Source of the DNA: Rhodococcus yunnanensis NBRC 103083
GTDB lineage: Bacteria; Actinomycetota; Actinomycetes; Mycobacteriales; Mycobacteriaceae
Length of the DNA: 64,000 bases
Direction of reading: 5' to 3'
Assembly (NCBI RefSeq): GCF_001895005.1
Contig: NZ_BCXH01000009.1
Location: 62,001 to 126,000, forward strand
The translations under genes and the position numbers were made by a program. A model generated the notes under the pieces. That model was not told where the DNA came from. It was given only the letters and a program-made list of their open reading frames with translations, and ran no database searches. Positions within the stretch are counted from its first letter, which is position 1. Each line of letters starts with the position of its first letter. Shown in pieces: positions 34,550 through 44,545 of the stretch.

Positions 34550-35710
34550 ATGTCCAGCGTCATCACGGAAGTAGCCGTGCAGGTGTTCAAGACCGAGGCC
34601 CGTACTTCGGTCGACTCGTACGGGCATCGCCATCCGGGTCCGTCGATTCAGACGACGCAAGCACTGCTCCGCATCACCGACTCCGACGGGGTCAGCGGAT
34701 ACGCCGTCGGCAAGCCCAACTATCTGCGTCAGGATCAGGTCGAGCAGTCCTTCCGAGCGGTCCTGATCGGTACCGATCCGCTGGCACGGGAGGCGATCGA
34801 GAAGAAGTTCGCCATCCGCCAGCGCACCAAGGCCGTCGAGCTACCCGAGCACACACTCAGCTACATCGACCAGGCACTGTGGGATCTGGCCGGCAACAAG
34901 TTCGACACCCCGGTGTGGAAGCTGCTCGGCGGCGCGCGCTCGGAGGTCAAGGCGTACGCGAGCACCATGTGCGGCGACGACATCGAGGGCGGACTGTCCT
35001 CGCCCGAGGATTTCGCGAGCTTCGCGCTCGATCTGAAAGCGCGCGGTTACACCGGCATCAAACTGCACACGTGGATGCCGCCGCTTCCCGGTGCCCCCGA
35101 CCTCCACCGCGACATCGACGCCTGCGCGGCGGTGCGCGATGCCGTCGGGCCCGGGTTCTCGCTCATGCTCGACGGTTATCACTGGTACTCACGTACCCAG
35201 GCCCTCACGCTGGGCCGCGAGCTCGACCGGCTGAAGTTCGACTGGTTCGAGGAACCGATGGACGAGTTCTCGCTGCGCTCGTACAAGTGGCTCGCCGACC
35301 AGATCGACACGCCCGTCATCGGTCCCGAGACCACCCCTGGCAGGCACAAGTCGCGTTCGGAGTGGATCGTCAACGACGCGTGCGACATCCTGCGCGTCGG
35401 CGCCATGAACGGCGGCGGCATCACACCGGCCCTCAAGACCGTGCACATGGCCGACGGATTCGGGCTCGACTGCGAGATTCACGGCAACGGCGCCCCCAAC
35501 CTCGCCCTCGTCGGCGGCGCACCGAACGTGCAGTGGTACGAGCGCGGCCTGCTGCACCCCCACACGGACTACGACTGGGTTCCGCCGCACCTCGGGTCCA
35601 TCGTCGACCCGATCGACTCGGCAGGGATCGTGACGATGCCCGACCGTCCCGGCCTGGGCGAAGAGTTCGATTTCGACTACATCGTCGAAAATCTCGTGTC
35701 GGAATACTGA
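34550..35710 (+). CDS. Enolase-superfamily protein of unknown substrate
   Basis: This 386-residue mandelate-racemase-like protein has TGIKLHTWMPP, where the second lysine of the usual KxK is His. It also has SLMLDGYHWY (metal Asp), WFEEPMDE (metal Glu), IGPETTPG (metal Glu) and CEIHGNGAPNLAL (His), ending YERGLLHP. The KxH pattern differs from the GudD and talarate dehydratases here, so it is probably a different sugar-acid dehydratase or cycloisomerase. ATG 34550 lies 13 nt after the importer gene, so it should act on the imported compound. Confidence 0.82.
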   Translation: MSSVITEVAVQVFKTEARTSVDSYGHRHPGPSIQTTQALLRITDSDGVSGYAVGKPNYLRQDQVEQSFRAVLIGTDPLAREAIEKKFAIRQRTKAVELPEHTLSYIDQALWDLAGNKFDTPVWKLLGGARSEVKAYASTMCGDDIEGGLSSPEDFASFALDLKARGYTGIKLHTWMPPLPGAPDLHRDIDACAAVRDAVGPGFSLMLDGYHWYSRTQALTLGRELDRLKFDWFEEPMDEFSLRSYKWLADQIDTPVIGPETTPGRHKSRSEWIVNDACDILRVGAMNGGGITPALKTVHMADGFGLDCEIHGNGAPNLALVGGAPNVQWYERGLLHPHTDYDWVPPHLGSIVDPIDSAGIVTMPDRPGLGEEFDFDYIVENLVSEY

Positions 35711-35759
35711 TGTCAGTAGGTCAATACAGGCACACGGATGAAACTGCGTTCGAAATGAG

Positions 35760-35770
35760 GGACACTGTCC
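35760..35770. promoter_or_regulatory. Palindrome just before the IclR start codon
   Basis: GGACACTGTCC is an 11-bp palindrome with a central C, immediately upstream of ATG 35773. It could be an autoregulatory operator if 35773 is the true start. If the upstream ATG codons are used, it is coding sequence. Confidence 0.3.
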
Positions 35771-35772
35771 TC

Positions 35773-36558
35773 ATGGTGAACGACGTCAAAGAGACCACTA
35801 CTCCGGTCAAGTCCGCAGAACGCACCATTCACATCCTCGAGACCCTTGCCGCGTCCCCGACGCGCATGAGCCTCGGCGAGCTGCAGGAGGCGTGCAAGTA
35901 CCCCAGATCGTCCTTGCACGCGCTCCTGCGCACCCTCAAGGAACTGCGGTGGATCGAGGCCGACGACTCGGGTTCGCGCTACGGCATCGGCACACACGCC
36001 CTGCTCACCGGCACGTCGTACCTCGACAAGGATTCCGTGGTCGGCCGAGCCGCTGCGGTACTGGAGGCACTGCGCTCCGACGTGCGCCACACCGTGCACT
36101 TCGCGCGGCGCGACGAGGACCAGGTCATCTACCTCGCGAGCCGTGGGTCCAAGCTCGAGGTCAGGCGCATGCACCGAGTCGGACGCAAGCTTCCCTGCCA
36201 CGTCACCGCGCTCGGTCAGGCACTGCTCGCCGAACTCACCACCGACGAGGTCACCCAGCTACTCCCGAAACAGCTCGAGCGCTACACCGACAACACCATC
36301 GTCGACCGTGACGCACTGATCGTCGAGCTGGCCGAGGTTCGCAGGCGAGGATGGTCACTCGAGCAGGAACAGGGCACGCCGGGCGTGGTCTGCATCGCCA
36401 CCGTGGTCCCCTACCGCATCCCGGCGTCCGATGCGCTCAGCGTCTCGATGCCTGCCGAGGTGGCGTCGTATCCCGGCGAGCTCGAGCGCATCGCAGGCGT
36501 CCTGGTCAAGCACGCCGACGCATGGGCCCGCGAGCTCAGGGCCGAGGGCGTGCGCTGA
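35773..36558 (+). CDS. IclR-family transcriptional regulator
   Basis: About 261 residues from ATG 35773 (MVNDVKETTTPVKSAERT). The N-terminal winged helix reads MSLGELQEACKYPRSSLHALLRTL, and the C-terminal ligand domain holds RMHRVGRKLPCHVTALGQALLAEL and GTPGVVCIATVVPY. IclR proteins sense small organic acids and control catabolic operons. In-frame ATGs at 35710 and 35755 are alternatives; the first overlaps the enolase stop. It likely controls the importer and uronate genes. It converges with the next gene, overlapping 23 nt at the 3' ends. Confidence 0.9.
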   Translation: MVNDVKETTTPVKSAERTIHILETLAASPTRMSLGELQEACKYPRSSLHALLRTLKELRWIEADDSGSRYGIGTHALLTGTSYLDKDSVVGRAAAVLEALRSDVRHTVHFARRDEDQVIYLASRGSKLEVRRMHRVGRKLPCHVTALGQALLAELTTDEVTQLLPKQLERYTDNTIVDRDALIVELAEVRRRGWSLEQEQGTPGVVCIATVVPYRIPASDALSVSMPAEVASYPGELERIAGVLVKHADAWARELRAEGVR

Positions 36559-37486
36559 GGCCGGATATGTTCGCCGCGATGTCGGCAACCCGGCCGACGA
36601 ACGTGTGATGGGTGACCCCGGACGAATGCGGGGTCATCAGGATGTTCGGAAGCTCTTCGAACGGAAGAGAACTCGGCTTCCCGACGCCGTCGGCACCGGG
36701 GTACCGATACCAGACGTCGACGGCAGCTGCCGCAATTGCCCTGTCGGACAACGCGTCGAACAGTGCCTGCTCCTGAACCAGAGGACCTCGTCCCACGTTG
36801 ACGAGTACGCCGTCACGTCCGAGCCGGGCGAGCTCGTCGGCGCCGATCAGGCCGCGGGTGGCATCGTTCAACGGGGCCGATACGACGACGATGTCGGACC
36901 ATTCCATCAGTTTTCCGAGATCTGCGGTATCGGAGTTCCATTCCAGACGGCCGTTCGCGGTGCCGCTGCCGGTCACCGCGGCGCCTACGCAGCCGAACGC
37001 CTCGAACAACGTCCACGCTCGCTGACCGATGTGTCCGAAGCCCACGAATCCGACGCGCGCGCCGCTCAGCGACAGCGGCTGAGGGATCGACGGGTCGTAC
37101 ACGGAGGTCGAGAACACACCCGCTCGTAGCGCACGGTCCTGCTCCAAGAACTTACGACGCAGCATGACGGTGGCCGAGACGATGTATTCGGCGATGGACT
37201 GCTCGTGGTGAAAGGTGGTGCGGACGAGAACCTCCGGCGCCAATCCGGTCCTGTCGACATTGTCCGTCCCGGCGCCTGCGACATGTACCATCCGCAGCCG
37301 CGGCGCCGCAGCACCCATCGCAGCGCTGAACTTACCGCCGACATAGACGTCGGCGTCGGACAATTCCTCGAGGACGCGGGCCTCGTCGAACGGGACGACC
37401 CACACCACTTCGGCGCCGACCGGCAACCCGCTCTCGAACTGCGCCCTGTGCGGCAGCACGTTTCGATCGCCGACGACAATCTTCAT
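36536..37486 (-). CDS. D-isomer-specific 2-hydroxyacid dehydrogenase family protein
   Basis: About 316 residues with the NAD-binding motif VGFVGFGHIGQRAW and the family segments LVNVGRGPLVQEQALFDAL and ILMTPHSSGVTHHT. The catalytic Arg/Glu/His set is the usual one. It would reduce a 2-keto acid or oxidise a 2-hydroxy acid. ATG 37486 has AAGG upstream; ATG 37501, overlapping the gudD stop as ATGA, is the alternative. It is downstream of gudD in one operon, suggesting a side reaction on sugar-acid intermediates. Confidence 0.87.
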   Translation of the reverse strand: MKIVVGDRNVLPHRAQFESGLPVGAEVVWVVPFDEARVLEELSDADVYVGGKFSAAMGAAAPRLRMVHVAGAGTDNVDRTGLAPEVLVRTTFHHEQSIAEYIVSATVMLRRKFLEQDRALRAGVFSTSVYDPSIPQPLSLSGARVGFVGFGHIGQRAWTLFEAFGCVGAAVTGSGTANGRLEWNSDTADLGKLMEWSDIVVVSAPLNDATRGLIGADELARLGRDGVLVNVGRGPLVQEQALFDALSDRAIAAAAVDVWYRYPGADGVGKPSSLPFEELPNILMTPHSSGVTHHTFVGRVADIAANISGLSARPRP

Positions 37487-37497
37487 GGGCGCGACCT

Positions 37498-38844
37498 TCA
37501 TCGCAGGAGGGCGGGGCGCTTGCTGTCGAATGCCCACCCGTCGATCAGGTACTGCATGCCGATCGAATCGTCTCGTGCACCGAGACCTTCACGCTGGTAG
37601 AGCTCGTGGGCTGCATCGACGCGCTCCCAGTCGAGTTCGACGCCGAGGCCCGGCTTGTCGGGGACCGTCAGGTAACCCCCCTCGATCTCGAACGGCTCCT
37701 TGGTCACTCGCTGACCGTCCTGCCAGATCCAGTGCGTGTCGATCGCGGTGATGTTTCCCGGTGCCGCGGCCGCGACGTGGGTGAACATCGCAAGCGATAC
37801 GTCGAAGTGGTTGTTGGAGTGCGATCCCCACGTCAAACCCCAGGCGTCGCACAACTGCGCGACACGCACGGAACCGTTCATCGTCCAGAAGTGCGGGTCG
37901 GCGAGCGGGATGTCGACGGCTCCGGAGCGGATCGTGTGACCCATTTCCCGCCAGTCGGTGGCGATCATGTTGGTTGCCGTCGGCAACCCGGTGGCGCGCT
38001 TGAACTCCGACATGACCTCGCGGCCGGAGAAACCCCCTTCGGGGCCTACCGGATCCTCGGCGTAGGCGAGCACGTCACGCAGGCCGCGGCAAGTCTCGAT
38101 CGCATCCTTCAGCAGCCATCCACCGTTGGGGTCCAACGTGATTCGTGCGTCCGGGAATCGCTCGGCCAGTGCGGTGACGGCTGCAGCCTCCTCGGCCGCA
38201 GGCAGTACCCCACCCTTGAGCTTGAAGTCCTCGAATCCGTAGCGCGCGTGCGCAGCTTCGGCGAGGCGTACGACGGCGTCGGGTGTCAGCGCTTCCTCGT
38301 GCCGCACCCGCAGCCACTCGTCGCCGCCCACCGCTTCGTCGGCGGAGGTTCGGTACGCGAGGTCCGTCTTACTCGCGTCGCCGACGAAGAACAGGTACCC
38401 GAGAGCTTGGACCTTCTCTCGCTGCTGGCCGTCGCCCAGCAGCGCCGCGACGGTGACGCCGAGGTGCTGTCCGAGCAGGTCGAGCAGTGCAGATTCGACG
38501 GCCGTGACGGCGTGCACCGCGATACGCAGGTCGAACGTCTGGGCGCCGCGTCCTCCCGAGTCCCGATCGGCGAAGGCCGAACGCATCGACGCAAGTACCG
38601 CGTTGTACGTGCCGATGCTCGCGCCCTCCACGAGAGTCCGTGCGTCCTCGAGGCAGCGACGGATCGGTTCGCCGCCCGGCACCTCTCCGACACCGACGCT
38701 GCCCTCCGAATCGGTGAGCACGACGAGGTTCCTCGTGAAGTACGGAGCATGTGCGCCACTGAGATTGAGCAACATGCCGTCGTGACCGGCGATCGGGATC
38801 ACTCGCATCTCGGCGATGACGGGGGTGGCGTTCTGCGCGTTCAT
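37498..38844 (-). CDS. gudD: Glucarate dehydratase
   Basis: This 448-residue enolase-superfamily enzyme has the GudD pattern: [12 protein letters not shown] (KxK), TLDPNGGW (metal Asp), [10 protein letters not shown] (metal Glu), ATNMIATDW and [14 protein letters not shown] (catalytic His region). The N-terminal [16 protein letters not shown] loop is also typical. It converts D-glucarate to 5-keto-4-deoxyglucarate. ATG 38844 has GAAGG upstream. Its promoter carries LysR box B and is divergent from the aldehyde dehydrogenase operon. Confidence 0.93.
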   Translation of the reverse strand: MNAQNATPVIAEMRVIPIAGHDGMLLNLSGAHAPYFTRNLVVLTDSEGSVGVGEVPGGEPIRRCLEDARTLVEGASIGTYNAVLASMRSAFADRDSGGRGAQTFDLRIAVHAVTAVESALLDLLGQHLGVTVAALLGDGQQREKVQALGYLFFVGDASKTDLAYRTSADEAVGGDEWLRVRHEEALTPDAVVRLAEAAHARYGFEDFKLKGGVLPAAEEAAAVTALAERFPDARITLDPNGGWLLKDAIETCRGLRDVLAYAEDPVGPEGGFSGREVMSEFKRATGLPTATNMIATDWREMGHTIRSGAVDIPLADPHFWTMNGSVRVAQLCDAWGLTWGSHSNNHFDVSLAMFTHVAAAAPGNITAIDTHWIWQDGQRVTKEPFEIEGGYLTVPDKPGLGVELDWERVDAAHELYQREGLGARDDSIGMQYLIDGWAFDSKRPALLR

Positions 38845-38899
38845 GGCTCGACCTTCTATCGGCGTGCTTCTACGGGCGGAGTGACTCGGCTCACGCCGA

Positions 38900-38967
38900 A
38901 CTGTAGGCCCGGTCGTCGATTCGTGTCCAAGACCGTAAACGCATCGACCGATACCGCAACCGCATCG
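38900..38967 (-). promoter_or_regulatory. LysR box B and gudD promoter
   Basis: On the minus strand, TTGGAC (38930-38925) and TACAGT (38905-38900) are 19 nt apart. Upstream, GAT (38966-38964), 11 nt, then ATC (38952-38950) forms a T-N11-A LysR-type box. It is the same distance from TTGGAC as in box A. The box is centred about 65 bp before the predicted start of transcription. Confidence 0.68.
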
Positions 38968-38990
38968 CCAGCGCCGCGATCACACGGTGC

Positions 38991-39059
38991 ATCGATACCG
39001 ATCGTGTATCAACAGCGCTGCTTATTGACTTGGACAAGTATCGATCGGCCTTCTACCGT
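38991..39059 (+). promoter_or_regulatory. LysR box C and promoter of the aldehyde dehydrogenase-kdgD operon
   Basis: TTGGAC at 39030-39035 and TACCGT at 39054-39059 are 18 nt apart. GAT (38994-38996), 11 nt, then ATC (39008-39010) forms a T-N11-A box, with TATCAAC at 39007-39013 exactly 15 nt upstream of CTTGGAC. This matches boxes A and B. The two divergent boxes B and C lie about 40 bp apart. Confidence 0.68.
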
Positions 39060-39130
39060 GAGTAGCTATGAGTCAGGTCACGTCCACGGGGCGGACCGAG
39101 AACATCGCAGCACGAGAACAGGAGTCATCC

Positions 39131-40729
39131 ATGACGGCATCGTTGACGCAGTCCACCGAACTCACCGGCAAGATGATCATCGCCGGACAGGCAGTGCAGG
39201 GTTCGGGAACCGCGGTTCACGGAATCGATCCGAGCACCGGGGACTCGCTCGAACCTACCTACCACCACGGCGACCTCGGCCACGTCGACGCAGCCACTGC
39301 CGCTGCCGCCGCCGCGTTCGACGACTACCGGTCCACCTCCTCCGAGACCCGCGCGCAGTTCCTCGACGCCATCGCCGACAACATCACAGCCCTCGGTGAG
39401 ACGCTCATCGCGCGGGCTGTCGCAGAGTCGGGACTGCCCGTCGGTCGCATCACCGGCGAGGTCGGCCGCACCACCGGACAGCTTCGTCTCTTCGCATCGG
39501 TCCTGCGCGAGGGCAGCTGGAACGGCGCGCGCATCGACCCGGCGCTCCCCGATCGTGCTCCTGTGCCCCGCGCCGACATCCGCCAGCGCAAGGTCGCACT
39601 CGGACCGGTCGTCGTCTTCGGCGCCAGCAACTTTCCGCTCGCCTTCTCCGTCGCCGGCGGCGACACCGCATCCGCACTCGCTGCCGGCTGCCCCGTCATC
39701 GTCAAGGCGCACGACGCCCACCCCGGTACGTCCGAACTGGTCGGTCGCGCCATTGCCGACGCCGTGGCCTCCACCGGGATGCCGTCGGGAACGTTCTCAC
39801 TGCTCTACGGCTCCGGCCGGTCTCTCGGCACCGCACTCGTCACCGACCCACGCGTCAAGGCAGTCGGCTTCACCGGTTCACGCTCGGGCGGTACCGCTCT
39901 CGTCGCGGCAGCGGCAGGACGACGCGAACCCATTCCGGTGTACGCCGAGATGAGTTCCATCAACCCGGTCTTCGTCCTCGACAACGCACTGGGCACCCGC
40001 GGCGCGGAACTGGGCCGCGCGTTCGTGGCATCGCTGACTCTCGGTTCCGGGCAGTTCTGCACCAACCCCGGCCTCGTCATCGCTGTCGACGGCCCAGGCC
40101 TCGACTCGTTCGTGGCCGCCGCACAAGCAGCGGTGTCCGAGACGGCACCGACGACGATGCTGACCCCGAACATCGCCGCGAGCTACGCCAGCGGCGTGCA
40201 GGAACTCGCCGCGTCCGCTACCGAAATTGCCCGAGGCACCGAGTCCGACGCGCCGAACGCATGCCGCGCCGCACTTTTCGTCACCGATGCCGACAATTTC
40301 GTCACCTCGGAGATCGAGCAACAAGAGGTGTTCGGCGCCTCGAGCCTCATCGTCAAGTGCACCGATGCACAGCAGGTTCGCGACGTGGCAGCGCTGCTGG
40401 AAGGCCAGCTCACCGCGACCATTCACGTCGACGACGCCGACCACCCCGAAGCAGCCGCGTTGCTGTCGGTCCTCGAACTCAAAGCCGGACGCATCCTGTT
40501 CGACGGGTGGCCCACCGGCGTCGAGGTCGGTCACGCGATGGTCCACGGCGGACCGTTCCCCGCCACCTCCGATTCACGTACCACCTCCGTCGGATCCCTT
40601 GCGATCGAACGGTTCCTCCGCCCCGTTGCGTACCAGGACGTCCCGGCTGCCCTGCTTCCCAGTGCACTTGCCGACGGAAATCCCGACAAGATCTGGCGCC
40701 GCATCGACGGCCACCTCACCCAAGACTGA
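39131..40729 (+). CDS. 2-oxoglutarate semialdehyde dehydrogenase (second copy)
   Basis: This 532-residue aldehyde dehydrogenase shares long identical stretches with the copy at 25096: [38 protein letters not shown] and [11 protein letters not shown] (catalytic Cys). It oxidises 2-oxoglutarate semialdehyde, the product of KdgD encoded just downstream. ATG 39131 has CAGGAG 7 nt upstream and is preferred to the 63-nt longer frame. It is the first gene of the LysR-box-C operon. Confidence 0.9.
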   Translation: MTASLTQSTELTGKMIIAGQAVQGSGTAVHGIDPSTGDSLEPTYHHGDLGHVDAATAAAAAAFDDYRSTSSETRAQFLDAIADNITALGETLIARAVAESGLPVGRITGEVGRTTGQLRLFASVLREGSWNGARIDPALPDRAPVPRADIRQRKVALGPVVVFGASNFPLAFSVAGGDTASALAAGCPVIVKAHDAHPGTSELVGRAIADAVASTGMPSGTFSLLYGSGRSLGTALVTDPRVKAVGFTGSRSGGTALVAAAAGRREPIPVYAEMSSINPVFVLDNALGTRGAELGRAFVASLTLGSGQFCTNPGLVIAVDGPGLDSFVAAAQAAVSETAPTTMLTPNIAASYASGVQELAASATEIARGTESDAPNACRAALFVTDADNFVTSEIEQQEVFGASSLIVKCTDAQQVRDVAALLEGQLTATIHVDDADHPEAAALLSVLELKAGRILFDGWPTGVEVGHAMVHGGPFPATSDSRTTSVGSLAIERFLRPVAYQDVPAALLPSALADGNPDKIWRRIDGHLTQD

Positions 40730-40759
40730 CATCCCTTCGAAACCCTCAGGAGACATCAC

Positions 40760-41686
40760 ATGCTCGACGGAGTCCTTTTCTTCCCAGTCACCCCGTTCAC
40801 CGAGACCGGTGAGGTCGACTACGACCTGCTGGCCGCACACGTCGCCAAGGGCGTCGACGCAGGCCCCGGCGGAGTGTTCATCGCCTGCGGCACAGGTGAA
40901 TTCCACGCACTCGACCTGGAAGAGTTCGGCAAGATCGTCCGCACGGCAGTCGACGTCATCGCCGGCCGCGTTCCCGTCTACGCCGGCGCAGGCGGATCGG
41001 TGGCACAGGCCAAGGCGTTCGCGCGCAGCGCGAAAGCGAACGGTGCCGACGGCATCCTGCTGCTTCCGCCGTACCTCGTCACGATGCCGCAGGCCGGACT
41101 CGTCAGTTACACCAAGGCCGTCGCCGACGCCACCGATCTGCCGGTCATCGTCTACAACCGGGGCAACGCTCGATTCACCGAGGCGTCCGCCGTCGAGGTG
41201 GCCCAGTTCCCCACCGTCGTCGGATTCAAGGACGGCACAGGCGATCTCGATCAGGTCGGCCGCATCGTGCGGGCCGTGTTGGATGCGCTGGAGCCGTCGG
41301 GCAAGCCTTTCCAGTTCTTCAACGGTCTTCCCACCGCCGAGGTGTCGCAGCAGGCGTACAAGGCCATCGGCGTCACCCTGTACTCCTCGGCGACGTTCGC
41401 GTTCGCGCCGGAGTTGGCCCTCGCCTTCTACCAGTCGCTCGAGAGCGGTAACGACAAGCTCACTGCCGCATTGCTTCGCGAGTTCTTCCACCCCCTCGTG
41501 CGCTTGCGCGACCAGGTTCCCGGGTACGCGGTTGCCCTCATCAAGGCAGGTGTCACCCTGGAAGGCATCGAGGCAGGACCGGTCCGCCCGCCGCTGATCG
41601 ACATCAGCACCCAGCATCTCGCCGAACTGACCGCGATCGTCGCTGCCGGGCGCGCTGTACTCGCGGACGAGCTCGCGGTGCATTGA
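40760..41686 (+). CDS. kdgD: 5-dehydro-4-deoxyglucarate dehydratase
   Basis: This 308-residue DapA-family enzyme carries the Schiff-base Lys157 (VVGFKDGTGD), catalytic Tyr132 (VIVYNRGNARFT) and GTGEFHALDLEE, as in KdgD. It dehydrates and decarboxylates 5-keto-4-deoxyglucarate to 2-oxoglutarate semialdehyde, which the upstream dehydrogenase then oxidises. A CAGGAG precedes ATG 40760. The stop overlaps the next start (TGATG). Confidence 0.95.
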   Translation: MLDGVLFFPVTPFTETGEVDYDLLAAHVAKGVDAGPGGVFIACGTGEFHALDLEEFGKIVRTAVDVIAGRVPVYAGAGGSVAQAKAFARSAKANGADGILLLPPYLVTMPQAGLVSYTKAVADATDLPVIVYNRGNARFTEASAVEVAQFPTVVGFKDGTGDLDQVGRIVRAVLDALEPSGKPFQFFNGLPTAEVSQQAYKAIGVTLYSSATFAFAPELALAFYQSLESGNDKLTAALLREFFHPLVRLRDQVPGYAVALIKAGVTLEGIEAGPVRPPLIDISTQHLAELTAIVAAGRAVLADELAVH

Positions 41687-42954
41687 TGTCCGAGACCATC
41701 CGCATCACCGGAGTTCGGATCACCCCGGTGGCATTCGTCGATCCACCGCTGCTCAACACGGTCGGTGTGCATCAGCCGTACGCGTTGCGGGCGATCATCC
41801 AGCTCGATACCGACGCCGGCATCGTCGGCCTCGGTGAAACCTATGCCGATACTGCGCACCTCGCACGCCTCGACGCTGCCGCAGAAGCCATCACCGGTCT
41901 CGATGTGTTCGCACTCAACGCTATTCGTGCGGCCATCGACACACAGTTGGCATCGTCGACCATCACCGGCGGTGACGGTGTCGCCGGCATGATCACCACG
42001 GCGAGTACGACCGATCGGGTCCTCTCACCGTTCGAGGTCGCGTGCCTCGACGTGCAGGGCAAGGCACTCGGGCGTCCGGTGTCGGATCTGCTCGGCGGAA
42101 AGGTCAGAGACGCAGTCCCGTTCAGCGCCTACCTGTTCTACAAGTGGGCAGCTCACCCGGGCCAGGAGCCGGACGAGTGGGGCGAGGCGGTCGATCCCGA
42201 CGGTCTCGTCCGGCAGGCGCAGAAGATGATCGGCGAGTACGGGTTCGGAGCCATCAAGGTCAAGGGCGGTGTCTTCCCACCCGACGAGGAGATCGCCGGG
42301 ATCAAGGCGCTGCGCACGGCTTTCCCCGATCTTCCGCTCAGACTGGATCCGAACGCGGCCTGGACCGTCGACACCTCCATCAGGGTGGCGTCGGAGCTCG
42401 ACGGCATCGTCGAGTACCTCGAGGATCCGACACCGGGGCTCGACGGCATGGCCGAGGTCGCGCGCGAGGCGAAGATGCCTCTTGCGACCAACATGTGCGT
42501 CGTCGCGTTCGATCAGCTCAAGCCTGCAGTGCTGAAGGACTCGGTGCAGGTCGTGCTGTCGGATCATCACTACTGGGGCGGACTGCAGCGTTCACGCCTG
42601 CTCGCCGGTGTCTGCGACAACTTCGATCTCGGCCTGTCGATGCATTCGAACAGCCATCTCGGGATCAGCTTGGCGGCCATGGTGCATCTCGCAGGCGCGA
42701 CGCCGAATCTGACGTACGCGTGCGACACGCATTGGCCGTGGAAGAACGAGGACGTGATCGTGCCCGGCGTGCTGAACGTCGTGGACGGAGCGGTCGCGGT
42801 TCCCACCGGTCCGGGTCTGGGCATCGAGATCGACGAGGACGCACTCGCGGCGCTGCACCAGCAGTACCTCGACTGCGGCATCCGTGACCGTGACGACACC
42901 GGGTACATGAAGAGCATCGACCCGACGTTCGAGAACACCTGCCCTCGCTGGTGA
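41686..42954 (+). CDS. Glucarate-dehydratase-like enolase-superfamily enzyme
   Basis: This 422-residue enzyme has GAIKVKGGVFP (KxK), LRLDPNAAW, YLEDPTPG, LATNMCVVAFD and LSMHSNSHLGISLAAM (His region), the same pattern as GudD. It is a second aldarate dehydratase, coupled to kdgD. It may take glucarate or a related aldarate such as galactarate or idarate. ATG 41686 overlaps the kdgD stop. A hairpin terminator follows at 42982. Confidence 0.88.
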   Translation: MSETIRITGVRITPVAFVDPPLLNTVGVHQPYALRAIIQLDTDAGIVGLGETYADTAHLARLDAAAEAITGLDVFALNAIRAAIDTQLASSTITGGDGVAGMITTASTTDRVLSPFEVACLDVQGKALGRPVSDLLGGKVRDAVPFSAYLFYKWAAHPGQEPDEWGEAVDPDGLVRQAQKMIGEYGFGAIKVKGGVFPPDEEIAGIKALRTAFPDLPLRLDPNAAWTVDTSIRVASELDGIVEYLEDPTPGLDGMAEVAREAKMPLATNMCVVAFDQLKPAVLKDSVQVVLSDHHYWGGLQRSRLLAGVCDNFDLGLSMHSNSHLGISLAAMVHLAGATPNLTYACDTHWPWKNEDVIVPGVLNVVDGAVAVPTGPGLGIEIDEDALAALHQQYLDCGIRDRDDTGYMKSIDPTFENTCPRW

Positions 42955-42981
42955 CGGCTGGGTGAGGAACCTGCACACAGG

Positions 42982-43013
42982 CAGCGCCGGCCGATTCGTA
43001 TCGGACGGCGCTG
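42982..43013 (+). terminator. Rho-independent-type hairpin after the aldarate operon
   Basis: A 14-nt stem (42982-42995 with 43000-43013) with one mismatch and a TCGT loop is followed by TTTGTGCGTT. It lies 27 nt past the stop of the dehydratase gene and before the LysR gene. Confidence 0.75.
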
Positions 43014-43079
43014 TTTGTGCGTTACCTTGATACTCGATCCAGTCGAAAAGCGTCTGCGACGATTCAAGGAGTGGATGAG

Positions 43080-43973
43080 TTGTTTTCGCTCAACCGTCTG
43101 ACATGCTTCATCGCCGTCGCGGAGGAGCTTCACTTCGGTCGAGCGGCCGAACGGCTCCACATGACACAGCCCCCGCTGAGTCGGCAGATCCAGCAGCTGG
43201 AGAACGAAGTCGGCGTGCAACTCATCGACCGCACCAGCAGGTCGGTCACACTCACCGCGGCAGGCGTCGCGTTCCTGCCCGACGCCAGGCGCATCCTCAA
43301 TCTCGCCGAGGGTGCCGTCCTGACGGTCCGACGCGTACCCACCGGCGATCTGGGGACGGTCGTCGTCGGATTCACCGGGGCGTCGGCGCATGCGGTGCTG
43401 CGTCCGCTGCTCGAGAAGGCACGCGAGGAGCTTCCCGACGTCAAGATCGTGTTGCGCGAGATGGTGTCGGCCGTGCAGATGGAATCGCTCGCCATCGGGG
43501 ACCTCGATCTCGGTCTGGCGCGTCCTCCGCTGAAGCGGCCGGGTATCGCCTCGCGGCCGGTGTTGCACGAAGCCCTCGTCGCGGCACTGCCTGCATCGCA
43601 TCCGCTGGCCGACCGCGACCAGCTGACCGTGGAGGACTTCGACGATCAGCCGATCATCATGTATTCACCCGTCGATGCACGCTATTTTCACGAGCTGCTG
43701 ATCAGTACGTTCACCATCGTCGGTGTCACACCGCGGTACGTGCAGTACGTGACGCAGGTGCACACGATGCTGGTGCTGGTGCGCTCCGGGATCGGTACAG
43801 CGCTGGTACCCGAGTCCGCCAGAACGATGCAGCCGGAGGGCGTGGTGTTCCGGCCCGTCGACACCACCCCGAAGCGTCCGGTGGAACTGCATGCCGCCTG
43901 GCGTCCCGACAACGACAATCCTGCGTTGCACCGCTTCATGTCCGACGTCCTACCCGCGCGCGAGTGGAACTGA
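43080..43973 (+). CDS. LysR-family transcriptional regulator, candidate master of the aldarate genes
   Basis: About 297 residues with the N-terminal LysR helix-turn-helix (LHFGRAAERLHMTQPPLSRQIQQLE) and a C-terminal co-inducer domain. TTG 43080 (reading FSLNRLTCFIAVAEE after the start) has AAGGAG 8 nt upstream; GTG 43071 is the alternative. It lies immediately after the aldarate operon. The four T-N11-A boxes of the regulon fit LysR binding, so it is the best candidate activator. A half-site TTGATACTC at 43027-43035 hints at autoregulation. Confidence 0.9.
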   Translation: MFSLNRLTCFIAVAEELHFGRAAERLHMTQPPLSRQIQQLENEVGVQLIDRTSRSVTLTAAGVAFLPDARRILNLAEGAVLTVRRVPTGDLGTVVVGFTGASAHAVLRPLLEKAREELPDVKIVLREMVSAVQMESLAIGDLDLGLARPPLKRPGIASRPVLHEALVAALPASHPLADRDQLTVEDFDDQPIIMYSPVDARYFHELLISTFTIVGVTPRYVQYVTQVHTMLVLVRSGIGTALVPESARTMQPEGVVFRPVDTTPKRPVELHAAWRPDNDNPALHRFMSDVLPAREWN

Positions 43974-43976
43974 CAC

Positions 43977-44345
43977 TCAGTCGAGGCAGAACTCGTTGCC
44001 CTCGATGTCCTGCATGACGATGCAGGATTCGTCGACGCCGTCGGCGCGCATCACGCGGACCTCGACCGCGCCGAGTGCGACGAGCCGAGCGGATTCGGCT
44101 TCCAGCACGGCCAACCGCTCGTCGCCCGCCAGTCCGGTACCCACACGGACGTCGACGTGCACCCGGTTCTTGACCACTTTGCCCTCCGGGACGCGCTGGA
44201 AGTACAGCCGCGGTCCCACCCCCGCCGGATCGACGCATGCGGACGTGCCCTGCATGACGTATCCGAGTATCTCGCACCAGAATCGAGCGAGACGCTCTGG
44301 TTCTTCGCAGTCGAAGGTTACCTGGATCTGCTTGACCGACGGCAT
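43977..44345 (-). CDS. VOC (glyoxalase-fold) domain protein
   Basis: This 122-residue glyoxalase/bleomycin-resistance fold protein starts MPSVKQIQVTFDCEEPERLARFWCEILGY. It has VHVDVRV and ends DIEGNEFCLD, the metal-binding strand of the family. Its substrate is unknown. It converges with the LysR gene, with a 3-nt gap. Confidence 0.85.
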   Translation of the reverse strand: MPSVKQIQVTFDCEEPERLARFWCEILGYVMQGTSACVDPAGVGPRLYFQRVPEGKVVKNRVHVDVRVGTGLAGDERLAVLEAESARLVALGAVEVRVMRADGVDESCIVMQDIEGNEFCLD

Positions 44346-44545
44346 CGATCCATTCTAACGGGATAGTGTTCGGTGATCGACTGTCGACGCGTAAACGCAA
44401 ACAGCTCTATCGCGACCGCTGGTGCGCATGCCCAGGGTCGGCCATAGTGCCTCCACGATTGCTGAATCACGTCCTTCCGACTGGGAATGTGGATCGTCAC
44501 CAAGTCGCGTTGCTATCAGATTGTATCCGGGTGTGTCAGGTCAGA

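Noticed and set aside
44366-44545. N-terminal 60 codons of the ATP-binding remnant as part of a real gene
   Set aside because: They show no resemblance to the family and lack a ribosome site; only the part from about 44546 is recognisable.
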